Source: Armatimonadota bacterium
GTDB taxonomy: Bacteria; Armatimonadota; HRBIN16
NCBI GenBank assembly: GCA_026003175.1
Contig: BPGT01000002.1
Location: forward strand, 744,001 to 808,000
Length of the DNA stretch: 64,000 nt
Direction of reading: 5' to 3'
Position 1 is the first letter of the stretch. Every line of letters begins with the position of its first letter. Positions 42,446-52,279 of this stretch are shown piece by piece. Below the pieces are notes generated by a model, which had not been told where the DNA came from, ran no database searches, and saw only the letters and a list, made by a program, of their open reading frames with translations. Position numbers and translations under genes: made by a program.

Positions 42446-43601
42446 AACACCGCATCGCCTCTGCGTATACTTCTTTTAGCGCGACCCCGTGTTCCTCTGC
42501 ACGCGCAGCACAGTCGGCATACTCGGGTGAGGCGGTCATCTCCTTGCCGTTCCAGATGCCAACCTTCACGCGCACCTCTCCATAGCGCGTTTGCACCGTC
42601 TCCCAGCGTCGCTCCAAACACAGCCTTTGCCACCGGCTGAAACGTGCCCCGAAGGTGGTGGTCTCGCGGAAGAGAGTCTCCAGCAGAGGTATCTCCTTAC
42701 CCGGTTCGCACAGCACGCTCAGCTGTGTGGCGGGGCGCCCTCGTTTCATTGTAATAGGAGCGTAATACACATCCAGCGCGCCCGCGTCGAACAGCCTCTG
42801 CTGCACCACAGGGTACCACTCCGGGGTCATATCGTCTACGTTGACCTCAATCAACATCGTGTCTTGCACAGGCAGTTCCGGCATCGCCTCCCCAATCACC
42901 ACCCGTAGTACATTGGGACGCACCTCAAACCGCTTCTTGCCCGCCCCGTAGCCTACCTGCTTTATCCTCATGCGCGGGAAGCCGCCGAAACGGCGTGCCA
43001 GTGTGACCACTAGCGCCGCGCCCGTTGGTGTGACGGTCTCACCCTGTACGGCATCGTCGGGGATGACTTCCGCGCCTTTAAGCAGCTCCAGCACTGCGGG
43101 CGCAGGAACCGGTATGACCCCATGCGCCGCCCGTACGAAACCGCGCGACATCGGTAGTGGCGAACATTCCACCGCATCTACCCCGAGCACGTCCAGCAGC
43201 ACGCACACGCCCAGAATGTCGGCGATGGCGTCTACTGCACCTACCTCGTGGAAGTGCACGCGATCAATAGTCGTACCGTGCACCGCTGCCTCCGCTTCCG
43301 CTAGCCGACGGAACACAGCGTCCGCCCACTCTTTCGCCCGAGCCGACGCTGCACTCTGCCGGATAATCTCGAGCACCTCGGACAGGTGGCGGTGTGGTTG
43401 TTCCGATTCGCAACGGATGGAAACATCTACTGCCTCTATGCCATTGACGGTTGTCTTTGCGACATCAAAGCTCCAGCCCTGAACAGAAAGGCTGCGCCAC
43501 ACCTCTTGTAAAGCCTCTCCTGGTGCGCCGGCGGAAAGCAGCGCCCCCAGAGCCATGTCGCCCGAAACGCCGGAAAAGCAGTCAAAATAAGCCAGACGCA
43601 T
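42426..43601 (-). CDS. larC: Nickel pincer cofactor biosynthesis protein LarC
   Basis: 391 residues, the full fused LarC1-LarC2 length. It starts with the hallmark LAYFDCFSGVSGDMALGALL and has HFHEVGAVDAIADILG (His/Asp metal region), PTGAALV and LIEVNVDDMTPEW. LarC is a CTP-dependent cyclometallase that inserts nickel into the pincer cofactor of lactate racemase. larA, larB and larE are not in the window, so the client enzyme must be encoded elsewhere. It is co-transcribed with rsgA. Confidence 0.94.
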   Translation of the reverse strand: MRLAYFDCFSGVSGDMALGALLSAGAPGEALQEVWRSLSVQGWSFDVAKTTVNGIEAVDVSIRCESEQPHRHLSEVLEIIRQSAASARAKEWADAVFRRLAEAEAAVHGTTIDRVHFHEVGAVDAIADILGVCVLLDVLGVDAVECSPLPMSRGFVRAAHGVIPVPAPAVLELLKGAEVIPDDAVQGETVTPTGAALVVTLARRFGGFPRMRIKQVGYGAGKKRFEVRPNVLRVVIGEAMPELPVQDTMLIEVNVDDMTPEWYPVVQQRLFDAGALDVYYAPITMKRGRPATQLSVLCEPGKEIPLLETLFRETTTFGARFSRWQRLCLERRWETVQTRYGEVRVKVGIWNGKEMTASPEYADCAARAEEHGVALKEVYAEAMRCYGSSNA

Positions 43602-43619
43602 CGTATTTCCCCTGGTATC

Positions 43620-43649
43620 TTGCCGTTGTCACCATATCTGTTGTATGAT
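43620..43649 (+). promoter_or_regulatory. Promoter of the 43696 gene
   Basis: TTGCCG (43620-43625), 18 nt, TATGAT (43644-43649), in the gap divergent from larC. Confidence 0.5.
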
Positions 43650-43695
43650 ACACTTAGCCTTGTGACGGTGGTTTCCCTTCGGAAGGAGGTTACTG

Positions 43696-44373
43696 ATGAG
43701 AGTGTCACGATGGATATGGTCTGTTATCGCCGGTATAACCGTTGTGAATCTGGCGTCATCTGCACAGGAGCCGCCCAAGCAGTCTTCTGGAACGAAAGCG
43801 TCGCAGCCGTTCACCCGCACTGCTGCGCCGGACCCCGCGCTCCCGCCTGTAGCCATGCTGGCGAGACTTCTGGCGCTGACTCCTGAGCAGGAACAGACGG
43901 TGCGCCAGCTTTTTGCCGAGCACAACAAAAGCTACGGTGAAATCCTTCAGCAAAAACTGTCCGCTAAGGAGCGGCAGGAGAAGCTGCGCGAACTGCGCAG
44001 GAACCTGCAGAAGAAACTGGAATCTGTGCTAACGCCTCAGCAGTTGCAGAAACTGCGGCACCTGGACCCTGAGGCGATGCTGGTGGACAGGCTCACCGTC
44101 GCGTTGAAACTGACCCCAGAGCAAAGTGCGCAGCTGCTGGAGGTGATGCGAGAGCAGAGCGCAGGTATCCGCGCCGTCGAAAAGCAGGCACAGCAGAACG
44201 GCTGGAGCGAGCAGCAGAAAAAGCAAAAGCTGGCAGAACTGCGCAAACAGATGGATGAGAAGGTGAATAAAATCCTGACGCCAGAGCAGCAGCAGAAGCT
44301 GCGCCAAATCCTGCAGGGTGAACCTGAGAAGCCAGCAACACCGCCTAAGCAGGAACAACAATCGCCACCATAG
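43696..44373 (+). CDS. Secreted helical protein, Spy/CpxP-like (LTPEQ repeats)
   Basis: 225 residues with a signal peptide (about 1-23) and a Gln/Lys-rich helical body. The motif LTPEQ recurs (LALTPEQEQTVRQLF, VLTPQQLQKLRHL, LKLTPEQSAQLLEVM, ILTPEQQQKLRQIL), as in the LTxxQ motif of Spy/CpxP periplasmic chaperones. A chaperone or stress role is inferred from the pattern only. AAGGAGG precedes the ATG. The gene ends 13 nt before the promoter of the TrpB2 gene. Confidence 0.7.
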   Translation: MRVSRWIWSVIAGITVVNLASSAQEPPKQSSGTKASQPFTRTAAPDPALPPVAMLARLLALTPEQEQTVRQLFAEHNKSYGEILQQKLSAKERQEKLRELRRNLQKKLESVLTPQQLQKLRHLDPEAMLVDRLTVALKLTPEQSAQLLEVMREQSAGIRAVEKQAQQNGWSEQQKKQKLAELRKQMDEKVNKILTPEQQQKLRQILQGEPEKPATPPKQEQQSPP

Positions 44374-44385
44374 CGCCCCTGTCAT

Positions 44386-44414
44386 TTGACGAAATCGCAC
44401 AAACCCAATATAAT
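44386..44414 (+). promoter_or_regulatory. Promoter of trpB2
   Basis: TTGACG (44386-44391), 17 nt, consensus TATAAT (44409-44414), 32 nt before the chosen GTG start. No trp attenuator was seen. Confidence 0.75.
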
Positions 44415-44446
44415 GATGCGCAAGTGAGAAGTAAGGAGGAATGCAC

Positions 44447-45754
44447 GTGAGTACAACGACGCATTTTACTTTGAGCCAGGCGGATATCCCGACACACTGG
44501 TATAACATCCTTACCGATTTGCCGGAGCCGCTGCCTCCACCGCTGCATCCGGCCACTCAGCAACCCATCAAGCCGGACGATATGCTTGCCATCTTCCCCG
44601 AGAACCTAGTGATGCAGGAGTTCAGCCCTGATCGCTGGGTGGAGATACCGGAACCGGTTCGTGAAGTGTATGCGCTGTGGCGTCCAACCCCTCTCCTGCG
44701 CGCGGTAAGGCTGGAGAAGGCGTTGCAGACCCCGGCGCACATCTACTATAAGTACGAGGGCGTGAGTCCTGCTGGTAGCCACAAACCAAACACTGCCGTC
44801 GCCCAGGCGTACTACAACAAGGTAGCCGGTATCGAGCGTCTGGCGACAGAAACAGGAGCCGGACAGTGGGGTTCCGCGCTATCGCTGGCGTGCAGGCTGT
44901 TCGGACTGGAGTGCACCGTGTATATGGTGAAGGTAAGCTACTACCAGAAGCCTTACCGCAAGATGATGATGGAAACATGGGGGGCAACCGTCTACCCCAG
45001 TCCTAGCGAAAACACCGAGTACGGGCGCAAACTGCTGAAGGAAGACCCCGACTGCCCTGGTAGCCTGGGCATCGCCATCAGCGAGGCGATAGAAGATACG
45101 GTGCACTCGAAGAACACCAAATACTCGCTCGGTAGCGTGCTGAACCACGTGTGTATGCATCAGACCGTCATCGGTCTGGAATCCGTGAAGCAGATGGAGA
45201 TGGCGGGTGAAGAGCCGGATATCATTGTCGGCTGCGTAGGGGGAGGCAGCAACTTCGCCGGCCTGGCGTTCCCCTTCGTGCGCCAGAAGATTACCGAAGG
45301 CAAGAAATACCGTGTAATAGCGGTGGAGCCGAGTGCATGTCCGTCGATGACGAAGGGCGAGCTGCGGTACGACTTCGGGGACACCGCCATGACCACACCG
45401 CTGCTGTGGATGTACACCCTGGGGCACGACTTTATGCCGCCCAAGATTCACGCAGGAGGCTTGCGCTATCACGGCATGGCGCCGCTGGTAAGCCATCTGT
45501 ACAAGCTGGGACTGATCGAGGCTGTCGCCTATCCGCAGACGAAGGTGTTCGAGGCGGCGGTGACCTTTGCCCGTACGGAAGGCATCATTCCGGCGCCAGA
45601 GTCCGCTCATGCAGTGCGCGCTGCAGTGGACGAGGCTATCAAGGCACGTGAGGCAGGCGAAAAGAAGGTCATCCTGTTCAACCTGTCCGGACACGGGTTG
45701 CTGGACCTCACTGCGTACGAGGCGTACCTGTCCGGGTCGTTGCAGGATGTATAG
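44447..45754 (+). CDS. trpB: Tryptophan synthase beta chain-like protein, TrpB2 type
   Basis: 435 residues, longer than TrpB1, with the N-terminal extension ([19 protein letters not shown]) and [15 protein letters not shown] of TrpB2. The PLP Lys113 is in [14 protein letters not shown], and [12 protein letters not shown] binds the phosphate. TrpB2 enzymes condense indole and serine, often as stand-alone indole scavengers. No trpA is adjacent, which fits that role. The GTG at 44447 is preferred: AAGGAGG is 8 nt from it but only 1-2 nt from the ATG at 44441. Confidence 0.92.
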   Translation: MSTTTHFTLSQADIPTHWYNILTDLPEPLPPPLHPATQQPIKPDDMLAIFPENLVMQEFSPDRWVEIPEPVREVYALWRPTPLLRAVRLEKALQTPAHIYYKYEGVSPAGSHKPNTAVAQAYYNKVAGIERLATETGAGQWGSALSLACRLFGLECTVYMVKVSYYQKPYRKMMMETWGATVYPSPSENTEYGRKLLKEDPDCPGSLGIAISEAIEDTVHSKNTKYSLGSVLNHVCMHQTVIGLESVKQMEMAGEEPDIIVGCVGGGSNFAGLAFPFVRQKITEGKKYRVIAVEPSACPSMTKGELRYDFGDTAMTTPLLWMYTLGHDFMPPKIHAGGLRYHGMAPLVSHLYKLGLIEAVAYPQTKVFEAAVTFARTEGIIPAPESAHAVRAAVDEAIKAREAGEKKVILFNLSGHGLLDLTAYEAYLSGSLQDV

Positions 45755-45769
45755 CCAGCGCGTTCCAGT

Positions 45770-45886
45770 GGAGGGCAAGGCTCCTGCCGAGCCGCATCTG
45801 TGGCATTGCAAGGGAGCGCGGCGACCGAAGCAATCCCGTTCGCTGTCAGAAGAGATTGCTTCATCGCTGCGCGGCTCGCAATGACA
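45770..45886. repeat. Repeat cluster: GGAGGGCG copy plus long hairpin element
   Basis: 45770-45794 is a GGAGGGCG-family copy (GGAGGGCAAGGCTCCTGCC). 45804-45886 is a long imperfect inverted repeat: CATTGCAAGGGAGCGCGGCG pairs with CGCTGCGCGGCTCGCAATG, with GAAGCAATC and GATTGCTTC inside. Part of the latter recurs near 47876. It lies between trpB2 and the PII-like gene. Confidence 0.68.
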
Positions 45887-45905
45887 CTATACAGGAGGCG
45901 TAGTA

Positions 45906-46208
45906 ATGGCGGAAATGCGGATGGTGCTGATTGTGTGCGACGCGGGTGTGACTGCCCGGGTGACGGAGATACTCTGCGAAGCGGGGGCACCGGGGTACAC
46001 GGTGCTGCACGACGCTACCGGCAAGGGCGAAAGCGGTCCACGCGAGAACACGCCGATATGGCCCGGCTTGAACAGCGTTATCCTATGTGCCGTACCCGCC
46101 GATTGTGTACCGAGGATTCGTGAGGGACTGGATGCCCTGCGCGAACAGCGCAGGGCAAGGCATCTGCCCCTCAAAATGTTCGCATGGGACCTGGAAGAGG
46201 TGGGCTAG
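45906..46208 (+). CDS. PII-like signalling protein
   Basis: 100 residues with a ferredoxin-like PII pattern: MVLIVCDAGVTARVTEILCEAGAPGYTVL, then ATGKGESGPRENTPIWPGLNSVILCAVPADCVPRIREGL, equivalent to the T-loop region and beta strands of PII relatives. The canonical uridylylated Tyr of GlnB is not visible. It may sense a nucleotide and act on an unknown partner. AGGAGG lies 8 nt before the ATG. The 3' end overlaps convergent nadB by 4 nt. Confidence 0.7.
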   Translation: MAEMRMVLIVCDAGVTARVTEILCEAGAPGYTVLHDATGKGESGPRENTPIWPGLNSVILCAVPADCVPRIREGLDALREQRRARHLPLKMFAWDLEEVG

Positions 46209-47797
46209 CCCATACCACTCCGGCACAGTACCGTATCGCGCTTGAAGTTCACATCATCCCGCTCAGGGAAGTCTACCAGCGTGTGCAGCCCACGGCTTTC
46301 GTGTCGGCGTAGGGCGCATCGCACAATAAGATTACCCACAATAGCAAGATTCCAGTGCTCCCACGCTTCCACGTGGTGAGGGGCTTTTTGCATAGCAGTC
46401 TGAGCCTGCCGCTCGATGCGTTGTAGCTCCTGTGCTGCCTCTTCTAACGACGCCAGCTTGCGTACAATGCCTACTTTCTGGTGCATTACCGCGTGCAACC
46501 GACGACGAACATCTCCTTGCTCTGGCTCTTCCGAGACACCACCCGCCTGCGCGAGGGCATCCAGCGTGGGCACAGGATCGGTGCTGGGCTGGTTCCATCC
46601 TGCCTCCACCGCGTGAACCGCGGCGCGGTCGGCGAAAACCAGCGCCTCCAGCAAACTGTTACTGGCAAGACGGTTTGCGCCGTGCACCCCCGTGCAGGCG
46701 ACCTCTCCTGCAGCGTAGAGACGCGGGATAGACGTTCTGCCGTACAGGTCGGTCTGCACACCGCCGCACATGTAATGCGCAGCGGGCACCACGGGTATCC
46801 ACTCCCGCGCCATATCGATACCCACACTTTGCAGCCTGTTGTAGATGACGGGAAACCGCTGGCGAAGAAACTCTTCGGAACGATGGGTGATATCCAGATA
46901 TACGCACGGGATGTCCAGCCGTTTCGTCTCCGCGTCAATGGCGCGGGCAACCACGTCACGCGGTGCGAGGTCCTTCATCGGGTGGTACTTCTCCATAAAC
47001 GGCGTACCGTCGGGCAGACGCAATACCGCCCCTTCGCCGCGCACCGCCTCGGAGATGAGAAAGCTGCGCGCCTCCGGGTGATACAGGGTGGTGGGGTGGA
47101 ACTGCATAAACTCCATGTTGGCAACGCACGCACCCGCCCGCCATGCCATGGCGATGCCGTCGCCAGTAGCGATGGGTGGGTTGGTAGTGTGTGGATACAC
47201 CTGCCCACAGCCACCCGTCGCCAAAAGCACTGCCCGCGCGAAAAACGCCTCCGGCTCGTCCAAATGGGTGTTGAGCACCCACACCCCCACGCACTCCCCG
47301 TCGCGGAGGATGAGGTCTAACGCGAAGAAGTGCTCGTAGATAGTAATGCGCGGATGGTGGCGCGTGGCTTCCAGCAGGGTGCGCTCTATCTCCCAACCCG
47401 TCTGGTCGGCATAGTGCACGATACGATTGCGCGAGTGTCCCCCTTCTCTGCCTAAAGCCAGCACCGGGTTGCCCTGCGCGTCCCGCTCCATGTCGAAGCG
47501 CGCTCCGAGCTCTATCAGCCGTCGAATCTGGCGCGGTCCCTCCTGCACCAGCACACGCACTGCATCCTCATGACATAGCCCCGCGCCCGCGTTCAGCGTA
47601 TCCTGAATATGCAGTTCAAAAGTATCCTCCGGCGACAGCACCCCCGCGATGCCACCCTGCGCGTAGTTGGTGTTGGACTCACTGCGCTCCTTCTTGGTAA
47701 TAACCACCACTTCCGCCCGCTCTGCCGCACGCAGCGCGAAGGTCAATCCCGCAATCCCGCTACCAATCACCACAAAATCAGTCTGATGGACGTTCAT
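46205..47797 (-). CDS. nadB: L-aspartate oxidase
   Basis: 530 residues. The FAD-binding N-terminus VIGSGIAGLTFALRAAE, then ESNTNYAQGGIAGVLSPEDT, the active-site region around HYADQTGWEIERTLL, and YAAGEVACTGVHGANRLASNSLLEALVFADRAA are diagnostic of NadB. It oxidises aspartate to iminoaspartate, the first step of de novo NAD synthesis. nadA and nadC are not in the window. A C-terminal helical domain of the fumarate reductase flavoprotein type is present. Confidence 0.95.
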   Translation of the reverse strand: MNVHQTDFVVIGSGIAGLTFALRAAERAEVVVITKKERSESNTNYAQGGIAGVLSPEDTFELHIQDTLNAGAGLCHEDAVRVLVQEGPRQIRRLIELGARFDMERDAQGNPVLALGREGGHSRNRIVHYADQTGWEIERTLLEATRHHPRITIYEHFFALDLILRDGECVGVWVLNTHLDEPEAFFARAVLLATGGCGQVYPHTTNPPIATGDGIAMAWRAGACVANMEFMQFHPTTLYHPEARSFLISEAVRGEGAVLRLPDGTPFMEKYHPMKDLAPRDVVARAIDAETKRLDIPCVYLDITHRSEEFLRQRFPVIYNRLQSVGIDMAREWIPVVPAAHYMCGGVQTDLYGRTSIPRLYAAGEVACTGVHGANRLASNSLLEALVFADRAAVHAVEAGWNQPSTDPVPTLDALAQAGGVSEEPEQGDVRRRLHAVMHQKVGIVRKLASLEEAAQELQRIERQAQTAMQKAPHHVEAWEHWNLAIVGNLIVRCALRRHESRGLHTLVDFPERDDVNFKRDTVLCRSGMG

Positions 47798-48114
47798 CTC
47801 TCCACGCCTCTGCTTTGATGGGGTAGCTCTATTTTACCTTGTAAAGTCGTCAGAAGGGACGTCGTTGAGAGTAAAAGAGGAGATTGTTTCGCCAGCTCGC
47901 AATGACAGGGGTAGATCAGGTTCACGCCTCCCTCCGTCCCCATCAGGGCTACCTCTCTCCAGCAATCTGCGACGAAAGCCATACCCATTCAAACCATACC
48001 CTATCAGACATTGTGCGGGTAACTCACCAAAAGCAAGTCATCTCACCCCGTTTACAATTTCCCCTTTTGCGCTTATAATACATCCAAGATGTCACTCAAG
48101 AAGAGGTACAGTGT
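47798..48114. other. Intergenic region with partial repeat and a promoter
   Basis: The gap between divergent nadB and the oligopeptidase gene. 47876-47907 (gaggagattgtttcgccagctcgcaatgaca) is a partial copy of the long hairpin element at 45804. The promoter of the downstream gene is at 48051-48079. Nothing else recognisable. Confidence 0.5.
48051..48079 (+). promoter_or_regulatory. Promoter of the prolyl oligopeptidase gene
   Basis: TTTACA (48051-48056), 17 nt, consensus TATAAT (48074-48079), 35 nt upstream of the ATG. Confidence 0.68.
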
Positions 48115-50268
48115 ATGATGTCTGCAGGACTGCTGGAAATGGGTTTTATTCTGTTGCTGGCGGTGTTCGCTGTGCAGGCGATGGCACAACCGTTGCAGTA
48201 TCCACCCTCCCGCAAGGTAGATGTGGTGGACGACTACCACGGTACGCTCGTGCCGGATCCCTACCGCTGGCTGGAAGATACCGAATCCCCCGAAACGAAG
48301 GCGTGGATAGAGGCGCAGAACGCGCTCACCCTGCCTTATCTGCGCAACCTGCCACATCGCGAGCCGCTCCGGCGTATCCTCACCCGTCGGTGGAACTACA
48401 CGCGCTACGGTATCCCCTTCAAGCGGGGCAGACGCTACTTCTACTTCAAGAACGATGGGTTGCAGAATCAGGCGGTGCTCTACTGGCAGCCGACGCTGAC
48501 CGGCAAACCGCGTGTGCTGCTGGACCCCAACCTGCTCTCGCCAGACGGCACGGTCTCCGTCTCCAACGTGTCGGTCTCCGAAAACGGACGCTGGCTGGCT
48601 TACGGGCTGTCGGACGCAGGCTCCGACTGGCAGCGTATCCGGGTGCGCTCAGTAGAAACGGGTGAAGACCTGCCCGATGACCTGCAGTGGGTGAAGTTCT
48701 CCAGCATCGCATGGACGAAGGACGGCAAGGGCTTCTTCTACTGCCGCTACCCCGAACCGCCCAAAGACGCCAACCCCATGTGGCATCCCAACCTGAACCA
48801 GAAACTGTACTACCACCGCCTGGGCACACCACAATCGGAAGACCTGCTCATCCTCGAGCGACCAGATAAACCCGAATGGCGGTTCTCCGTCGTGGTGAGT
48901 GAGGACGGGCGTTACGCCGTCATCGAGGTCACCGAAGCGGGACCTAAGAACCTAATATACGTGATAGACCTGCAACGCCCCAGCCAGCCCGCAGTACAGT
49001 CGCCCGTGCAGCCTCTGATAGACCAGTTCGAGGCATCCTACCAGTTCCTGGGCAATGATGGCACGCTCTTTTACTTCCGCACCGACCTCGACGCTCCCCG
49101 CGGCAGAATCATCGCAATAGACCTGCGTCAGCCCAGTAAGACGCTCTGGAAAACCATCCTGCCCGAAGGCGAAGACACCCTGCAGGCGGTAACGCTGATG
49201 GGCAAGCAGATGGCGGTCGTTACTCTGCACAACGCCACCAGCAGAGTATGCATCTATACCCTCAAGGGAGAGTTTGTGAAGGAGATACTCCTGCCCACGC
49301 TGGGCACGTGTAGCGGGTTTGTGGGCAGGCGCCATCAGGAGGAGTTTTTCTACGCCTTCACCTCGTTCGTATATCCGTACACCATCTACCGCTACGATGC
49401 CCGCACGGGAGAGAGTACCGTGTTCCACGCACCACAAATAGAGGGGCTTGACCCCGCGCAGTATGAGACAAAGCAAGTCTGGTATCGCAGCAAAGACGGC
49501 ACGCGCGTGCCGATGTTTATTACCCACCGCAAAGGCTTGCCACTCAACGGCGAGAACCCTGCCCTGCTTACCGGTTATGGAGGATTCAACATCTCCATCA
49601 CGCCCTATTTCTCCGTCAGCAACCTGGTGTGGCTGGAACAAGGAGGCGTGCTGGCGGTGCCCAATCTGCGCGGCGGTGGCGAGTTCGGCGAGGAGTGGCA
49701 TCAGGCGGGCACCAAGCAGCGCAAGCAGAACGTGTTCGACGACTTCATCGCCGCTGCGGAGTACTTGATAGACCATCGCTACACCAACCCGCGCAAGCTG
49801 GCTATTCGTGGCGGCTCCAACGGCGGTCTACTGGTGGGCGCAGTGATATGCCAGCGTCCCGACCTGTTCGCCGTCGCCTTGCCTGCGGTGGGTGTAATGG
49901 ATATGCTGCGCTACCACAAGTTCACCATTGGTTCGGCGTGGAAGGAGGACTACGGCACCAGCGACGATCCGCAGATGTTCAAGGCGCTGTACGCCTACTC
50001 ACCCCTGCACAACCTGAAACCCGGCGTACGCTACCCCGCTACGCTGGTCACCACCGGCGACCACGACGACCGCGTGATGCCAGCGCACTCCTTCAAGTTC
50101 GCCGCGCGTTTGCAGGAAGTGCAGGCAGGAGATGCTCCCGTGCTCATCCGAATCCAGACCCGCGCTGGACACGGTGCAGGCAAACCCACTTCGCTGGTCA
50201 TTGAAGAGGAAGCCGACGTGTTGGCGTTCACCATGTATCATCTCGGCATGGAGGTGCCCAAAGAGTGA
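48115..50268 (+). CDS. Prolyl oligopeptidase (S9A family), exported
   Basis: 717 residues with a signal peptide (about 1-26). Family landmarks: DPYRWLEDTESPETKAW near the N-terminus, a seven-bladed propeller, then the catalytic domain with NLRGGGEFGEEWHQAG, nucleophile Ser568 in RGGSNGGLLVGA, Asp in TTGDHDDRVMPAHS and His in RAGHGAGK. It cleaves short proline-containing peptides after Pro. An ATG at 48118 is an equal alternative. The amidohydrolase gene begins within its stop codon. Confidence 0.94.
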   Translation: MMSAGLLEMGFILLLAVFAVQAMAQPLQYPPSRKVDVVDDYHGTLVPDPYRWLEDTESPETKAWIEAQNALTLPYLRNLPHREPLRRILTRRWNYTRYGIPFKRGRRYFYFKNDGLQNQAVLYWQPTLTGKPRVLLDPNLLSPDGTVSVSNVSVSENGRWLAYGLSDAGSDWQRIRVRSVETGEDLPDDLQWVKFSSIAWTKDGKGFFYCRYPEPPKDANPMWHPNLNQKLYYHRLGTPQSEDLLILERPDKPEWRFSVVVSEDGRYAVIEVTEAGPKNLIYVIDLQRPSQPAVQSPVQPLIDQFEASYQFLGNDGTLFYFRTDLDAPRGRIIAIDLRQPSKTLWKTILPEGEDTLQAVTLMGKQMAVVTLHNATSRVCIYTLKGEFVKEILLPTLGTCSGFVGRRHQEEFFYAFTSFVYPYTIYRYDARTGESTVFHAPQIEGLDPAQYETKQVWYRSKDGTRVPMFITHRKGLPLNGENPALLTGYGGFNISITPYFSVSNLVWLEQGGVLAVPNLRGGGEFGEEWHQAGTKQRKQNVFDDFIAAAEYLIDHRYTNPRKLAIRGGSNGGLLVGAVICQRPDLFAVALPAVGVMDMLRYHKFTIGSAWKEDYGTSDDPQMFKALYAYSPLHNLKPGVRYPATLVTTGDHDDRVMPAHSFKFAARLQEVQAGDAPVLIRIQTRAGHGAGKPTSLVIEEEADVLAFTMYHLGMEVPKE

Positions 50269-51173
50269 TTATTGACATGCATACCCACATTGGCGACCTG
50301 CGCTCTCTGGCGGGGATGCACCGCAAGCCTATCTTGATAGAAGACCTTATCGCCCGGCTGGACGACGAGGGGATCGACAAAGCGGTACTGCTTCCCTGGC
50401 CCGCCTCACCCGATGGCGTACAGTTCCCGGGGCTGTTCCAGCCGCAGGCGGACATTGTGTCACAAATCCGCGAAGGGCAGCGCTATCCCGACCGCATTAT
50501 CCTCTTCGGCAACGCCGATCCACGCTGGGGCGGCAACACTGCTAAGACCGACTTCTCGTGGCTTTTCGAGCGGTTTGTGGAGATGGGCTGTGTGGGCATC
50601 GGCGAAATCGGCGCGAACCTGCTCTACGACGACCCGCGCGTGGTGAACCTGTTCCGCCAGTGCGGCGAGTGGCAGTTCCCTGTAACCATCCACGCTACCG
50701 GAGCCGGCGAGGGTCAGTACGGGCTGATAGACGAACCGGGCTCCCCGCACCTGCTGAACCTGCTGCAACAGGCTCCCAATACGGTCATCATCGGACACGG
50801 GCCCGGCTTCTGGGCGCAAATCAGCGCAGATGCCACGCCTGACGACCTGCTGGGCTACCCCAAAGGACCCATTCGGAGCGAGGGCATGGTGCAGAAGCTG
50901 CTGCGCGACTTCCCCAATATGTATGCTGATATTTCCGCTGGCAGCGGCTATAATGCGCTCACCCGAGACCTCGAATACGGTATACGCTTCCTGAACGAGT
51001 TTCAGGATAAGCTGATGTTCGGTACCGACGTGTGCTTCGCGGATGAGGAAGGGCGGATGCCTCACCTGAACTACCTGAAGGAACGCCTCGCCGCTGGCGA
51101 CATCTCGCAAGAGGTGTATGATAAAATCACGTATAGGAACGCATTGAAGGTACTGGAGCGATGGGAACCATAG
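50265..51173 (+). CDS. Amidohydrolase family (TIM-barrel, amidohydrolase_2) protein
   Basis: 302 residues from a GTG that overlaps the upstream stop by 4 nt (GTGA). The N-terminal metal motif is MHTH. TIHATGAGEG and NTVIIGHGPGFW supply further histidines, and FGTDVCFADEEG holds a late Asp, the pattern of amidohydrolase_2 decarboxylases or hydrolases. Substrate unknown. Coupled translation with the peptidase gene suggests a linked role in peptide or amino-acid derivative breakdown (inference). Confidence 0.82.
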   Translation: MIIDMHTHIGDLRSLAGMHRKPILIEDLIARLDDEGIDKAVLLPWPASPDGVQFPGLFQPQADIVSQIREGQRYPDRIILFGNADPRWGGNTAKTDFSWLFERFVEMGCVGIGEIGANLLYDDPRVVNLFRQCGEWQFPVTIHATGAGEGQYGLIDEPGSPHLLNLLQQAPNTVIIGHGPGFWAQISADATPDDLLGYPKGPIRSEGMVQKLLRDFPNMYADISAGSGYNALTRDLEYGIRFLNEFQDKLMFGTDVCFADEEGRMPHLNYLKERLAAGDISQEVYDKITYRNALKVLERWEP

Positions 51174-51224
51174 TAATAGACCAGATGGTGAGCGCCAGCA
51201 AAACATCTCAACGGGTCGCTACAA

Positions 51225-51246
51225 TGAGATCCTTCGCTTCGCTCAG
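51225..51246. repeat. Short repeat fragment, TGAGATCCTTCGCTTCGCTCAG
   Basis: A short imperfect palindrome-like unit (tgagatccttcgcttcgctc) in the 109-bp gap before corA. It resembles a widespread intergenic repeat type. Only one copy was seen in the window. Confidence 0.35.
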
Positions 51247-51282
51247 CCAGACACCATTGAAGCAAGTACAACCGTTGTGAAC

Positions 51283-52278
51283 ATGACCGAGCAAACAGCC
51301 CAGACCATGCCTTACCACTTGAAAGCGGCGCACTGGCAACCGCCTGACCCGCCTGCTAGGCTGGACGAAACGGCCGCGATAGAGGCGTTCGAGCGCAATC
51401 TGGGCGTGATATGGGTGGATGTTACCGCCTGCGACGTATCTGCTACGTCAAACTTGCTTACCCAGCGTTTTGGATTCCACCCGTTGGCAGTCGAGGATGC
51501 CCTCAGCCCATATGAACGCCCTGCCCTCCAGCGCCACGACGACGTGCTGTTTCTGGCGGCTCACGCGGTGCTGCAGCAAGATGGCGAGGAGGTGTACCAC
51601 GAAATCGGTTTTTTCCTGGGAGGCTACTTTTTGGTAACCGTGCATGTCGAGCCCGTGCCGCTTATCGACCAATGGTTCGAACGCTGGATAGCCCACCCCG
51701 AACGGGTAGGCAAGACATCTGCGCATCTACTCCACCTGCTGCTGGACGCCATCGTGGATGGCTACTTTCCCATCAGTGATACTCTGGAAGAGAAGGCGGA
51801 CGACCTCGAAGACGCCATTTTCACAGGCAATGGTCGTGTGCAGGTAGCGGATATTTTGCAAGCAAAGCGCAGGTTGCTGCAACTGCGTCAGCACATTACC
51901 CCTCTACGTGACATCCTGAACGCCTTGCTGCGCCGGGACGTGGAGATAATCCCCGACGAGGTGGTTCCCTACTTGCAGGACGTGTACGACCACACCCTGC
52001 GCATCGCCGAACTGGCGGACATCAACCGCGATATTCTGGCGGGCGTGCTGGATGCGCATCTGTCCGTTGTGTCCAATCGGCTCAATGAGGTGATGCGTAT
52101 CCTCACGGTCATCTCTACTATCCTGATGTCCGCCGCACTGATTGCGGGAATCTACGGCATGAACTTTGTGCATATGCCCGAACTACAGTGGAAGGCAGGT
52201 TATCCCTTCGCAGGCGCGATGATGGTGCTGGTAGGCATGGTGGAGTGGTACATCTTCAAGCGCAAGGGGTGGGTATAG
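51283..52278 (+). CDS. corA: CorA-family magnesium/divalent cation channel
   Basis: 331 residues from ATG 51283 (a GTG at 51277 is possible; no strong ribosome site). A cytoplasmic alpha/beta funnel (HPLAVEDALSPYERPALQRHDD) leads to long helices and two C-terminal membrane helices. The gate and selectivity motif is YGMNF, followed by the loop HMPEL. It forms pentameric Mg2+ channels. The dppB-like gene starts 2 nt downstream, so the genes are in one operon even though the functions differ. Confidence 0.92.
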   Translation: MTEQTAQTMPYHLKAAHWQPPDPPARLDETAAIEAFERNLGVIWVDVTACDVSATSNLLTQRFGFHPLAVEDALSPYERPALQRHDDVLFLAAHAVLQQDGEEVYHEIGFFLGGYFLVTVHVEPVPLIDQWFERWIAHPERVGKTSAHLLHLLLDAIVDGYFPISDTLEEKADDLEDAIFTGNGRVQVADILQAKRRLLQLRQHITPLRDILNALLRRDVEIIPDEVVPYLQDVYDHTLRIAELADINRDILAGVLDAHLSVVSNRLNEVMRILTVISTILMSAALIAGIYGMNFVHMPELQWKAGYPFAGAMMVLVGMVEWYIFKRKGWV

Positions 52279-52279
52279 T